Notes under the pieces: generated by a model
The model's database searches: none
Seen by the model: the letters and a program-made list of their open reading frames with translations, nothing else
What the model was told of the DNA's origin: nothing
Part shown: piece by piece, positions 34,865 to 42,500 of the stretch
Layout: the number at the start of each line of letters is the position of its first letter
Numbering within the stretch: the stretch's first letter is position 1
Translations under genes and position numbers: made by a program
Source: Brevibacillus panacihumi W25
Lineage (GTDB): Bacteria; Bacillota; Bacilli; Brevibacillales; Brevibacillaceae
Length of the DNA stretch: 42,500 nucleotides
Direction: 5' to 3'
NCBI RefSeq assembly: GCF_000503775.1
Contig: NZ_KI629786.1
Location: 207,501 to 250,000, forward strand

Positions 34865-35368
34865 TTAGATTTCTGATTGAGATACCCTTTCTAGCAGTAA
34901 TTGAAACCTATTCCAGAAAATAGGTATATTTTTCTTCATTCCTACACTCACATGGTAGATTCCCTGCCTGTAGAGCTGGGCGCTTTCCCCCCTCTGGTGA
35001 ACAATACTGGTCCGATCACCCCAATTGTCCCATTTTGGCGTGTTCAGACCCCACAGGAGCTCTGCTTCTTCCCTGGCACCGCGTACGATGTCCGCTTCAT
35101 AGCGCCTTGCCTCCTGGGCTGTAGCAAAAAGACGCTTTTGTACCGCTCCCTGTTCATCGACGTACTCCCATTTCCCCGCAGCACGGGCTCCTTTTGAGAT
35201 GGCATCGGCAGTTTGCTGCATATGCATTTCCCAATAATCGACCTGTTCTTGCAGCAGCAGGATCGACAGTAGACCTCCCAAACAGAGGAAGAAAAAGAGC
35301 ACTGTCACCATCGTAGCCCCGCGCTCATCCGCAAAATGCTTCCTCCAGCTTCTAGCGGGTCTGCTCAT
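34865..35368 (-). CDS. Tad locus B: TadG-like pseudopilin
   Basis: A 167-aa protein with the common TadE/TadG beginning: a basic N-terminus, ADERGATMV, then one span (about 20-40). Gly18 would be the -1 residue of a class III site, but position +5 is Thr, not Glu, so processing by TadV is doubtful. The extracytoplasmic part has a helix (YWEMHMQQTADAISKGARA) and a mixed domain. The ATG overlaps the tadE stop by 4 bp. It is the last gene of locus B. Confidence 0.78.
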   Translation of the reverse strand: MSRPARSWRKHFADERGATMVTVLFFFLCLGGLLSILLLQEQVDYWEMHMQQTADAISKGARAAGKWEYVDEQGAVQKRLFATAQEARRYEADIVRGAREEAELLWGLNTPKWDNWGDRTSIVHQRGESAQLYRQGIYHVSVGMKKNIPIFWNRFQLLLERVSQSEI

Positions 35369-35796
35369 CTCTTTTCCTCCGCATTCTCAATCATCATGAA
35401 ATAGCTTTCCGTAACCTGATATTGAGTTCCGGTAGCCAGGAGTGTAAACGTCAGTGTTGCTTCTGTCTGCACGTGACTTCCCTTGCTCCAGCTCCCCTCC
35501 CGCAACAAAAGTCGGATTTTGCTGTCCGTGGAGCCTATTGCCTGGCGGAGCTCCGCCTTTCCGCGTTCTTCAGCATAATAGGCAGCCAAACCGTAATTGG
35601 GCTGGACCGCCGCGATTCTTCCCGCCTCATACGCAGCAGCCAGCGCCTTTTGTTTGTTGTACATGATGCTGAATTGATCAAACGCAAAGACAATCAGCAA
35701 CCATACCAAGGGAAAGACAAGAATGAATTCGATCAGTTGGCTTCCCCGCTCATCGTTCCAAAGGGATCTGATGCCCTCTCTGAAGCCCTTTTTCAT
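35365..35796 (-). CDS. tadE: Tad locus B: TadE-like minor pseudopilin
   Basis: I place the start at 35796 (143 aa), 8 nt after GGAG and overlapping the tadV stop by 4 bp; a longer frame would run through tadV. The class III signal is clear: WNDERG, then SQLIE, with Gly18 at -1 and Glu23 at +5, followed by a membrane span. Such minor pilins initiate or cap the Flp pilus. The C-terminal part is a short beta-rich domain ending MIENAEEKR. Confidence 0.88.
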   Translation of the reverse strand: MKKGFREGIRSLWNDERGSQLIEFILVFPLVWLLIVFAFDQFSIMYNKQKALAAAYEAGRIAAVQPNYGLAAYYAEERGKAELRQAIGSTDSKIRLLLREGSWSKGSHVQTEATLTFTLLATGTQYQVTESYFMMIENAEEKR

Positions 35797-36290
35797 AACC
35801 GCATCTCCATACTGGACCACATGGAATGAAGCACGTACGCAGCCAATAGCCAAACTGCATAGGAAAAGGATACGGCAGATTTTTGCAAAGCGGGAATCCA
35901 TAGCTGTCTGTGCGCAGCCCATCCGACGAGCATAAGATTCAGATTGACATGCAATCTCATCCAACTACGCGGGACCAGAACAACACTAGCCAAACACAAC
36001 AGGATCGACAGGAGAAATACGGAATAAACCTCTGACCAACCGCTCCATGCCCCAACTGCCATCAACAGCTTCTGGTCCCCCATCCCCATTCCTTTGAGCC
36101 CCACGGGGACAAGCGTAAGTAAAAACCCGCCTGCAATACCTGTAAAAGCAAGCCATCCTGTCCCACCTGCGAACTGGAAAAGGAGCCCCGCCGCCATCAT
36201 GGGCATCGTGAGCTGATTGGGAATCTTCCGGTTGCGCCAGTCAAACCAGGCTGCCACGACGAGTAAAGCAAAGACCATCAATTCCCTCAT
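35793..36290 (-). CDS. tadV: Tad locus B: prepilin peptidase, A24 family (TadV/CpaA)
   Basis: A membrane aspartic protease that removes the class III leader of Flp-type prepilins. The 165 aa carry both catalytic aspartates: Asp17 in AWFDWRNRKIPN and Asp72 in GMGMGDQKLL, the GxGD motif. Several membrane spans are present, and there is no N-methylation domain, as usual in TadV. Its ATG overlaps the flp stop. It is the only prepilin peptidase gene in the window. Confidence 0.93.
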   Translation of the reverse strand: MRELMVFALLVVAAWFDWRNRKIPNQLTMPMMAAGLLFQFAGGTGWLAFTGIAGGFLLTLVPVGLKGMGMGDQKLLMAVGAWSGWSEVYSVFLLSILLCLASVVLVPRSWMRLHVNLNLMLVGWAAHRQLWIPALQKSAVSFSYAVWLLAAYVLHSMWSSMEMRL

Positions 36291-36463
36291 TTGCTGAGCT
36301 TGTCCGCGATTTCCTCCAGCCTCGCCTCTTCTGCCTGCCCCAGGGTGACCAGAGCCGGAATCACGACCATCAAGATCACGGCCACGATAACAACCATTTC
36401 CACAATCGTGACCCCATCCTCCTCATGCCAAAAACGCTTCAAATACTGTGAAACCATAGACAT
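36287..36463 (-). CDS. flp: Tad locus B: Flp-type major prepilin
   Basis: The start at 36463 follows AAGGAG by 9 nt and gives 58 aa. The N-terminus (QYLKRFWHEEDG) ends with Gly17. Then comes VTIVEMVVIVAVILMVVIPA, with Glu22 at +5 as in all Flp pilins, and a short tail EEARLEEIADKLSK. This is a typical class III prepilin that polymerises into a thin bundle-forming pilus after TadV cleavage. It lies between tadC and tadV and overlaps the latter. Confidence 0.92.
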   Translation of the reverse strand: MSMVSQYLKRFWHEEDGVTIVEMVVIVAVILMVVIPALVTLGQAEEARLEEIADKLSK

Positions 36464-36529
36464 TGCAATCACTCCTTTTTTCGATGTACCTTCACTCTGC
36501 CAAAAGACAGTGATTGCCTGCAAAAATAT

Positions 36530-37432
36530 TTACATCTGCTGGCTGATTCCCATCATTACGGGCCCCATTACCAGAAAAAGCAGGGGAAGTCCCATCAACA
36601 CAATGACAAACGGAAGCAGACGGATATTGAGCCGATTCATATGTGCGGAGGCTTCATCCTCCTGAAGCCTAAGCTGTTCCTCCACCTGAACAGCCAGCAT
36701 GTTGGAGATGCTGACTCCTTTTCGGATCGCTTCATTCATTTCCATCGCAATCGTAGACAATGCATCTACCTCCCAGCGATAAGCCATTTCTTCGAGCGCC
36801 TTTCTCCAGTTGCCAAACCGTTTTTCCTCCATCTCCAAGCGAGCCATTTCATGCCCTAGAAGCGCGTCAAAGCGTTTGGCTGTCTGTTTTACAGCGGCCT
36901 GCAACGGCATCCCGGCTTCAACCAAGGATTGGACGATGCTGAAAAACACCGGGACTTGAGACTGTATCTTCGCCTTGGCCCGTTTGTCCCCGGACTCGAG
37001 CAATAGCGTCGGGAACAAATAGAGCAACAGACTGATGAGAAGCGGCATTCCCACAGCCATCCCGAGAGATTGGCCCGTATAGATTGCGACGAGCAGACGA
37101 AGAAGGGAAGAGGCGATCAGAACCATTGCCACTCCCCTGAACAATACAATTTCCACCAGGCTTACACGCCAGCGCAAACGCAGCAACATCTGCTCGGTCT
37201 TTTTTCGATCTACTCCGGTCCATTCGCATGCACGTTGCATCAATCGCTCGTTTTTTTCCAAGATCCTTACAAGACGCAGCCTGCTTTTTCCTCGTTCGAA
37301 GGTCTGGTCTAGCTCCTGATCAATCCTGTCCATCAAGGAATCGGACTGGCTGCTGACTCTGACTCGCTCCAGACAAGCGGGCAAACCAAAACAAAATACC
37401 GCTGCTGCTGCCATAATGCAAAGGATCAGCAT
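36530..37432 (-). CDS. tadC: Tad locus B: TadC inner-membrane platform protein
   Basis: A T2SSF-domain protein of 300 aa. It has an N-terminal span, a paired span near 100-145 and a T2SSF domain at about 155-280 (PVFFSIVQSLVEAGMPLQAA at about 166-185; IRKGVSISNMLAVQVEEQLR near 238-257). A final span is LLPFVIVLMGLPLLFLVMGP. The ATG lies 2 bp after the tadB stop, whose end forms the GGAGGGGG ribosome binding site. Confidence 0.9.
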   Translation of the reverse strand: MLILCIMAAAAVFCFGLPACLERVRVSSQSDSLMDRIDQELDQTFERGKSRLRLVRILEKNERLMQRACEWTGVDRKKTEQMLLRLRWRVSLVEIVLFRGVAMVLIASSLLRLLVAIYTGQSLGMAVGMPLLISLLLYLFPTLLLESGDKRAKAKIQSQVPVFFSIVQSLVEAGMPLQAAVKQTAKRFDALLGHEMARLEMEEKRFGNWRKALEEMAYRWEVDALSTIAMEMNEAIRKGVSISNMLAVQVEEQLRLQEDEASAHMNRLNIRLLPFVIVLMGLPLLFLVMGPVMMGISQQM

Positions 37433-37434
37433 CG

Positions 37435-38331
37435 CTATCCCCCTCCATGGACACTTTTTTGGGCAACAAACCGGATCGCTTCTCCCCCGATCAAGATGCT
37501 GGACAAGCAGGCCAAAATCAAGAAACGTCCCTCAACCGTAGCGGTCAATGGATCAAAGTGATGGGGGTTGTTCATATACAAAGCGGTTATGAATACAAAA
37601 GGCATCAGACTGAGCAAGTTGACTTGGGCGACGATCTGCGCGAGTGCTGCCCTTTGCCTGCGCAGTGATTGCCTGCGGCGCAAGATAGTAGCAGCCGCCA
37701 AGTCTAGCGTTTTTGCCATGTCTCCACCCATCTCGCGTTGAATGTGTATAATCGTCGCCAAGTATTTTGCATCCACAGACCCTGTCCGCTCGTAAAAGGC
37801 TTGCATGACATTCTCCAATGGCACCTTTGCCCTCAGATGCTCCACGATTCTGCTGTACTCCTCAGCCACAAGTTCATCCATATAGGGGCTTTTTGCTACT
37901 TGTTCAAATGCATGCAGGGAAGATGGTGAGGTGCGAAGAGAGCTTGCCATCAGCCTGATTGCCTTTACATTCCCGGCTTCAAATCGATCCTTTCGCTTGG
38001 CTCCCCACAGCATAACCAATCGCTCGGTGAACAGGATGCCTGCCAAAAGCATAGGCAATCCCAGCAACCAGGATTGCAAAAGCTGGCTGCTGAGCAGATA
38101 GCAAAGCAGCCCCAGAAAAAATGAAACCGTGATGTAGCGTGCAACACTCCAGTCCGATTGAGATCGTCGCAGCCGGTCCTCCAATCTGTGCCAGATCGTT
38201 CTACGCTCGCGTTGCAAATAATTGACCATTTCATGCTTGTCCGATCTTCCCCGGATAAAAGCATTTCGTGGAGCCAGCAGGAAAAACAAACCCAGTCCCG
38301 TCCCTAGCGATATAGGCAATCCTATGTCCAT
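37435..38331 (-). CDS. tadB: Tad locus B: TadB inner-membrane platform protein
   Basis: A 298-aa T2SSF-domain protein. One span lies at the N-terminus and a pair near 68-110. The T2SSF domain (about 120-240) includes RLMASSLRTSPSSLHAFEQV and HIQREMGGDMAKTLDLAAAT, the classical TadB helix with GGDMAKTL. Two C-terminal spans follow. It would pair with TadC to form the platform driven by CpaF. GGGAGGAGAG precedes the ATG. Confidence 0.92.
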   Translation of the reverse strand: MDIGLPISLGTGLGLFFLLAPRNAFIRGRSDKHEMVNYLQRERRTIWHRLEDRLRRSQSDWSVARYITVSFFLGLLCYLLSSQLLQSWLLGLPMLLAGILFTERLVMLWGAKRKDRFEAGNVKAIRLMASSLRTSPSSLHAFEQVAKSPYMDELVAEEYSRIVEHLRAKVPLENVMQAFYERTGSVDAKYLATIIHIQREMGGDMAKTLDLAAATILRRRQSLRRQRAALAQIVAQVNLLSLMPFVFITALYMNNPHHFDPLTATVEGRFLILACLSSILIGGEAIRFVAQKSVHGGG

Positions 38332-38349
38332 CCTACTCTCTCCTCCCTT

Positions 38350-39837
38350 TTACACTTGAATGGGGGTCGAAAAAAACACCTTGTCAATCTCTTCTCGGGA
38401 CAGTCCTTTTTCCTGCCAGCGCTTGACCAAGCGCTCCGGTCGATAGCCCGTCCATTTAAAGTGGCCTGTCACCTTGCCATTGCGCACACCTGTAGGCTCA
38501 AATACGTAAATATCCTGCAGGTAGACACGGTCAGGCTGAACCTGCTTGACATGGCATGCACGCCGAATCCGCTCCTCATGGGATTGCCCTGTCCCCACCA
38601 CTTCTGTAATAGCGACGACCTTTCTGCTGCCATCCTCCTCAAAGCGTTTTACCTGCACAATCAAATCAAGCGCCGAGCCAATCATCAGGTTGCGTTCCGT
38701 TGTACTGTAGGCCTCGTCCGCTTTTCCAAACAAGATCGGCAACGTGGAGTCCACCAGGGAGCGCGGAGAATTGGCATGTGCCGTACTCCAACTGCCGGGG
38801 TGGTCGGTATTCATCGCCCATAGCATATCTACGATTTCCCCTCCCCGTGTCTCGCCGACGATGATCACATCAGGTCGTTTTCGCAACGACAAGCGGACGC
38901 AGTCTTTGATGGAAAAGCCGCCCTTTCCCTCGTAGTTTGCTGGTTTGGCCAAAAAACGGCGCACGAAAGGATGCTGCAGCTTCATCTCAAGCACGTCCTC
39001 AATCGTAATAATGCTCAGATACGGAAGGACGTATTGAGAGATCAGATTGAGCATATGCGTTTTGCCCGACCCTGTACCGCCGCTTACGATGCCCGAAGCA
39101 CGGGAAAGACCCACGGCCCATTTTAAAAATTGCAGCATCGGTTCACAGATGGAGCCATAGCGAAGATAATCCGTTTCTGACAACAAATCGCGGTGTTTGC
39201 GGATTGTCAGCATATGCCCGTCCGGAGAGATCGATTTATGGGTAGCAGCTACGCGTGAGCCATCTGGCAATTGAGCATGCAGTTCTGCTTTGGTCTCGTT
39301 AAATTCTCTTCCTACTGTCGCCGCAATTTGTTCCAGAAGGCGCAGCATCTCCTCCTCATCCCGAAACACAGGGATATTGGGGGTTTCTAAACGGCCGGTG
39401 CTCTTTCTTTCCACGACCAGATAGTCGTGGCGATGAAACAAAATCTCGGTTACATCTGGATCGTCCAACATCGCATCTAAAGGACCCCAGCCGGTCAGAG
39501 AATGGAGCAAGCGTTTTACTTCGATCTCCAACTGTGCTGAAGAGAGCGGAGCATGCGCCTCCAGCAATACTTTGATGTCTCGAGACAGCTCGGTTATGTA
39601 GCCAGGATTTTGCTTCTCCTCCCAAAGGCGTTTTCCGTGCTTCTCCACAATATGCGTGCGCACCGTAGCCTCAATCTCGTTGCTTATCCCTTTTTCGTTC
39701 AATCCGGAAGTCGTGGAGCTCTGTATTTTTTCGTGCAGTGTCTGTGGTAGCCGAATGGTATCGCGCCCATTTTGCAATAAGTCTTGTACACTGCGCTCCG
39801 GTGTTGGCATGGACAGCATTTTTTTTCGATCAAACAC
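38350..39837 (-). CDS. cpaF: Tad locus B: CpaF/TadA secretion ATPase
   Basis: A hexameric ATPase powering pilus assembly. The 495 aa show an N-terminal helical domain (to about 115), then the core: Walker A GGTGSGKT at 253-260, the acidic box TIEDVLEM at 278-285, Walker B DVIIVGETRGGE at 323-334 and the His box STAHANSPRS at 351-360. All motifs are canonical. The start is GTG after AAGGGGGAA. It lies 15 bp after the TadZ gene. Confidence 0.95.
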   Translation of the reverse strand: MFDRKKMLSMPTPERSVQDLLQNGRDTIRLPQTLHEKIQSSTTSGLNEKGISNEIEATVRTHIVEKHGKRLWEEKQNPGYITELSRDIKVLLEAHAPLSSAQLEIEVKRLLHSLTGWGPLDAMLDDPDVTEILFHRHDYLVVERKSTGRLETPNIPVFRDEEEMLRLLEQIAATVGREFNETKAELHAQLPDGSRVAATHKSISPDGHMLTIRKHRDLLSETDYLRYGSICEPMLQFLKWAVGLSRASGIVSGGTGSGKTHMLNLISQYVLPYLSIITIEDVLEMKLQHPFVRRFLAKPANYEGKGGFSIKDCVRLSLRKRPDVIIVGETRGGEIVDMLWAMNTDHPGSWSTAHANSPRSLVDSTLPILFGKADEAYSTTERNLMIGSALDLIVQVKRFEEDGSRKVVAITEVVGTGQSHEERIRRACHVKQVQPDRVYLQDIYVFEPTGVRNGKVTGHFKWTGYRPERLVKRWQEKGLSREEIDKVFFSTPIQV

Positions 39838-39852
39838 GGTGAGAATTCCCCC

Positions 39853-41265
39853 TTATCCCCAAAGCCAACGGAGCAAAGCTGGCCGTTCTTTGGTTTTATT
39901 TTTCGACGGACCGTCCGCATTCTCGCTTTCCTCAGGCAGCAAGGCTTTGCCCAATGTTTCAATGGCGTCTTTGGCAGCGGTTCGCCCCTGCTGCAACATC
40001 ATCGGGGCACCCGTATTAATGGACTTTTTCACTTCTACATCGTCTGGAATGGGGTAGATTTTTTTGCTGGGATGCAGTTGAAAGTACGCACGTATTTCAT
40101 CCAAAGTGAACATCTCTTTGCGCTGAAGTCGATTCATGCAGACTTGAATCCGTTCTTCCGGATACTCCGCTTCCCGCAACAATTTTAATAAACGTTGAAT
40201 ATTTTCAATGGAATCAACGACAGGATTGCCCACCATGACCACTTGTTCGGCGAAAAAAAGCGCCTGTATGGTAGCATCTGTCGTATCGGGAGCCGTATCG
40301 ATGATGATGACGTCATATGCGCTTTGCTTAAGGGCCTCCAGGATCAGGTACAAGTGGTAATTGCGAATTTCAAAGCTGTGCCGGATGTCACGCGGCGAAG
40401 TAAGGACCTGCAAGCCGGATTCCACGTGAGTGACCGTAAACTTTTCAATATCTGCTGGAGAGAGACGGACACCTGCTGCGTATTCCTGCCACTCTTCCAT
40501 TCCGATCTCCAACGGGTCTCTCCCCTGACGCTTGACCCATTCATGCAATTGGGCATCAATTTCTTGTACCCAGGTAAACAGATTCGGAGTTCGGGGAAGG
40601 TTTAAGGTAGTAGCAAAAGTGCCAAGATCGAGATTTAAATCTACCGCAAGTACCCGCAACTTTTTCTCCCCTCTTTTTTGCTGGGAAAAATAGATGGCCA
40701 GCTCACGCGACAAAAAGGTTTTCCCGACACCACCTTTGGGACCATATACCGTAATCAAGTGTTTTGGCCGTGCTTCCCCTGCAGAATAGACTGATTCTAG
40801 TGGAGTTTCTGCCACGAGCTGCTGTTCTGGCGAAAATGAAGGTGCCGGAGTAAAATTCGCTTGTGATGATAGCGGTCGGTGAGCCTCTTTCGGCATCGTG
40901 ATTCCCACACTCTGGGGAATCATGGCCAACGCTTCTATTTGTCCGGGCTGCACTGGTTTGGTAACGACCCAGATTCCAAGATTGCGGAAAAAAGGTTCCC
41001 ACATCAAATCTTGCGGTGAGCATACCGCAATGAAAGAGAGATGTGGAAATGCCAGTCGAAATTGCTGGCTGATAACGCCGCGTTCTGACTCCCGAATCTC
41101 CCCCAATAAAACCAAATCCGGACGAAGGGTTTGCAACATCTGCCAGGCCTGGTCAAGGCGCGACGCTTGACCGCACACTTCCACCCATTGGCTGTCGACT
41201 AGTTGCTGCATAAGCATACTGCTTGATGCTGTGTCCTCATCCACCAAGAGCAGGCGCCTTTTCAT
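39853..41265 (-). CDS. cpaE: Tad locus B: CpaE/TadZ-type ATPase with pseudo-receiver domain
   Basis: A ParA/MinD-like protein that places the pilus machine at the cell pole or membrane. The 470 aa start with a receiver-like domain (1-115) that keeps acidic residues near 9-11 and Lys103 (TKP), but has Gly55 where the phosphoacceptor Asp belongs, so it should not be phosphorylated. A linker follows to about 165. The ATPase domain has the deviant Walker A YGPKGGVGKT at 174-183, AVDLNLDLGTFATTL near 210, and YDVIIIDTAPDTTD as Walker B. The start overlaps the cpaB stop by 4 bp. Confidence 0.92.
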   Translation of the reverse strand: MKRRLLLVDEDTASSSMLMQQLVDSQWVEVCGQASRLDQAWQMLQTLRPDLVLLGEIRESERGVISQQFRLAFPHLSFIAVCSPQDLMWEPFFRNLGIWVVTKPVQPGQIEALAMIPQSVGITMPKEAHRPLSSQANFTPAPSFSPEQQLVAETPLESVYSAGEARPKHLITVYGPKGGVGKTFLSRELAIYFSQQKRGEKKLRVLAVDLNLDLGTFATTLNLPRTPNLFTWVQEIDAQLHEWVKRQGRDPLEIGMEEWQEYAAGVRLSPADIEKFTVTHVESGLQVLTSPRDIRHSFEIRNYHLYLILEALKQSAYDVIIIDTAPDTTDATIQALFFAEQVVMVGNPVVDSIENIQRLLKLLREAEYPEERIQVCMNRLQRKEMFTLDEIRAYFQLHPSKKIYPIPDDVEVKKSINTGAPMMLQQGRTAAKDAIETLGKALLPEESENADGPSKNKTKERPALLRWLWG

Positions 41266-41990
41266 TCACTTTCCTCCTTTTGTGACTCCCATCGTTTCTT
41301 GGTTTTCATCAAATCATTAGCAAAGGCTGTATCTCCGATTCCCGACTGTTGTCCATCGCCCCCTGCTGCCAGGCCCAAACGGATTTTTCCATAATGGAGA
41401 GCATGTGTGAGAAGCACCGCTTCATGACGAGTTAGCGCCAAGGTTACCGCAACCAGATTGGGACGGGTCCCCTCCATCTCCCTCTGGACAGCAAGAATCG
41501 GCATATTCTGTAGCAGCAATCCGGAATGGGCTCCTGCCTCATTTTCAAAGGACGCGTAAACGTGTACACGCTCTCCCTTTGCGAGATGTGGGGTGACTCC
41601 CGCTATGTTGTTTACGGGTATGCTCATTCCTGTCATAGAGGAATCTAACGTTCTTTCCTGCTGAGGCAGATTGCTTTTTTCCACGTCACGATCAAGCAAC
41701 GGGCGACCTCCTGCTACTTGACGTGAAAAAGGCAAGCCCAGATACTCGGGCAATCGCTCCCAAGGAATCAGACCTGGGATAGCAAGCCTCGATTCCTGAA
41801 AAGGGGAGCCCAGGGTCAAGGTAACTGCCTCTACGTCCTCCAATTCGAGCTGTTGCCCACTTTCCTTTGTTACATGGTCCCGCAACTGGACATACGTAAA
41901 TGTTTGTGGCTTCAAAAAGTGATAGACCCCAAACCCTAAAGATACGCTTAACAATAAAAGCGCCAATAATCGCAAGGGATGTATGGACAA
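41262..41990 (-). CDS. cpaB: Tad locus B: CpaB/RcpC SAF-domain protein
   Basis: First gene of locus B. A 242-aa protein with an N-terminal span (about 5-24) and a SAF-like domain, ending in a RcpC/CpaB part: PVNNIAGVTPHLAKGERVHV near 126-145 and LVAVTLALTRHEAVLLTHAL near 180-199, the usual CpaB pattern. The start is TTG (41990), 10 nt after GGAGG. The promoter is not clear: the 60 bp upstream hold a small CTAACA/TGTTAG inverted repeat at 42009-42026 and then the terminator-like end of an insertion sequence. Confidence 0.88.
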   Translation of the reverse strand: MSIHPLRLLALLLLSVSLGFGVYHFLKPQTFTYVQLRDHVTKESGQQLELEDVEAVTLTLGSPFQESRLAIPGLIPWERLPEYLGLPFSRQVAGGRPLLDRDVEKSNLPQQERTLDSSMTGMSIPVNNIAGVTPHLAKGERVHVYASFENEAGAHSGLLLQNMPILAVQREMEGTRPNLVAVTLALTRHEAVLLTHALHYGKIRLGLAAGGDGQQSGIGDTAFANDLMKTKKRWESQKEESE

Positions 41991-42047
41991 GGCATCGTTT
42001 CCTCCTCTCTAACACATTTCTGTTAGCGTACAGGGAGTGGAAGGGAC

Positions 42048-42092
42048 AAAAAAAGAGAGTGTCCCAAAAGTAAACTTTTGAACACCCTCTGA
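42048..42092 (-). terminator. Terminator-like hairpin at the IS end, before Tad locus B
   Basis: On the minus strand AGAGGGTGTTCAAAAG pairs with CTTTTGGGACACTCTCT (4-nt loop, small mismatches), followed by seven Ts. It could serve as the terminal inverted repeat of the insertion sequence and also stops transcription entering locus B from the right. Confidence 0.6.
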
Positions 42093-42118
42093 TGCAAAAA
42101 TAAGATGAGTTTCGGAAG

Positions 42119-42164
42119 AAACCAAGAAGCTAGGCAGCCTGTCCTGCTTAGCTTCTTGGTTTTT
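42119..42164. repeat. Long hairpin inside the IS remnant
   Basis: A 14-bp perfect arm pair (42119-42132 with 42149-42162) is extended by GCAG/CTGC around a CCTGTC loop. Ts follow on the plus strand. It lies in non-coding DNA between the presumed IS end and the transposase remnant, and may be a terminator or a protective IS structure. Confidence 0.5.
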
Positions 42165-42290
42165 AGCATCTATTGCTGCTTTCTTGAGCAGATTGTGGGT
42201 AAGGGAATCCACCCGACCTTCAGACTTACTTTTGGCAAAGCTCGAAGCAGGAACCTTTTAAAGCTTCGCTTGTTCTTCAGATCGCTGCGA

Positions 42291-42500
42291 ATTGGGGCCC
42301 AAAATTTGATTTTTTCAGCAACAAACTTACTTGGTTACAAACTCCATTTGGCTGTTGATACAAAAAGCGAGCTTCCGTTCACACTTCAAGTACACTAGCG
42401 TATGTCAATGACGGGGAAATAGCGCCTGGCTTGATTGAGATTGTCGCTACCAAAGCAAGTACGCGATTCATTATCATTATGCTGGACGCTGGCTACGCCC
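42291..42500 (+). pseudogene. Frameshifted DDE transposase remnant, cut by the window end
   Basis: From about 42330 the plus strand encodes LGYKLHLAVDTKSELPFTLQ. After a frameshift near 42393-42400 the next frame gives YVNDGEIAPGLIEIVATKAS and then IIIMLDAGYA. Together these match the catalytic core of IS4/IS5-type transposases (GYKLHLAVD, then VTPANVNDGE, then MLDAGYA). The TAG stop at 42397 and the missing N-terminal domain show that it is inactive. The element probably begins near 42050 and continues beyond the window. Confidence 0.7.

Noticed and set aside
42009..42212. A 67-codon minus-strand frame upstream of cpaB
   Set aside because: It runs through the IS-end hairpin and the long stem-loop and has no protein motif; it is most likely non-coding.

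Overview
The window reads as chromosomal DNA of a Bacillales species of the Paenibacillaceae, most likely Brevibacillus. This rests on the gene order, on frequent GTG and TTG starts behind strong GGAGG-type ribosome binding sites, and on the protein sequences; no database search was possible. Almost everything is on the minus strand, so the genes are best read from right to left. The only complete plus-strand gene is a small histidine-rich protein near 9.5 kb.

Bases 1-15,100 hold the Bacillus folate/cysteine cluster in its usual order: hslO, a PpiC-type foldase (yacD), cysK, pabB, pabA, pabC, folP, folB, folK, yazB, dusB, then greA and lysS. The cluster is split between pabA and pabC by an insert with three minus-strand genes, a Tat-exported PhoX-type phosphatase, tatA and tatC, plus the divergent His-rich gene. 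Three 11-bp-spaced hexamers upstream of phoX look like a PhoP box. So the insert looks like a phosphate-starvation phosphatase carried with its own Tat translocase. A divergent RpoD/SigA-like sigma factor lies next to hslO (15.3-16.2 kb).

Bases 16,400-24,200 are a dipeptide/muropeptide uptake and catabolism operon, dppB-dppC-dppD-dppE-ykfB-ykfC-ykfD: a peptide ABC transporter, an L-Ala-D/L-Glu epimerase and a cytoplasmic NlpC/P60 endopeptidase. The dppA and ykfA genes of the Bacillus subtilis operon are absent. Upstream are a strong bidirectional terminator and a DUF3870 gene.

Bases 24,800-42,000 carry two adjacent, non-identical Tad/Flp-type pilus or secretion loci. Locus B (34.9-42.0 kb) is a complete canonical set: CpaB, a CpaE/TadZ ATPase, CpaF/TadA, TadB, TadC, a class III Flp prepilin, a TadV prepilin peptidase and two TadE/TadG-like pseudopilins. 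Locus A (24.8-33.6 kb) keeps CpaB, CpaF, TadB and TadC, but both of its MinD/ParA-fold proteins have a degenerate P-loop. It has no prepilin peptidase and no recognisable class III prepilin. In their place is a string of seven short single-span proteins, three of them only 47-50 aa. A possible AT-hook protein heads it. Locus A is the best candidate in the window for an undescribed system. Two unrecognised genes lie between the loci. The right edge holds the frameshifted remnant of an insertion sequence with a DDE transposase.
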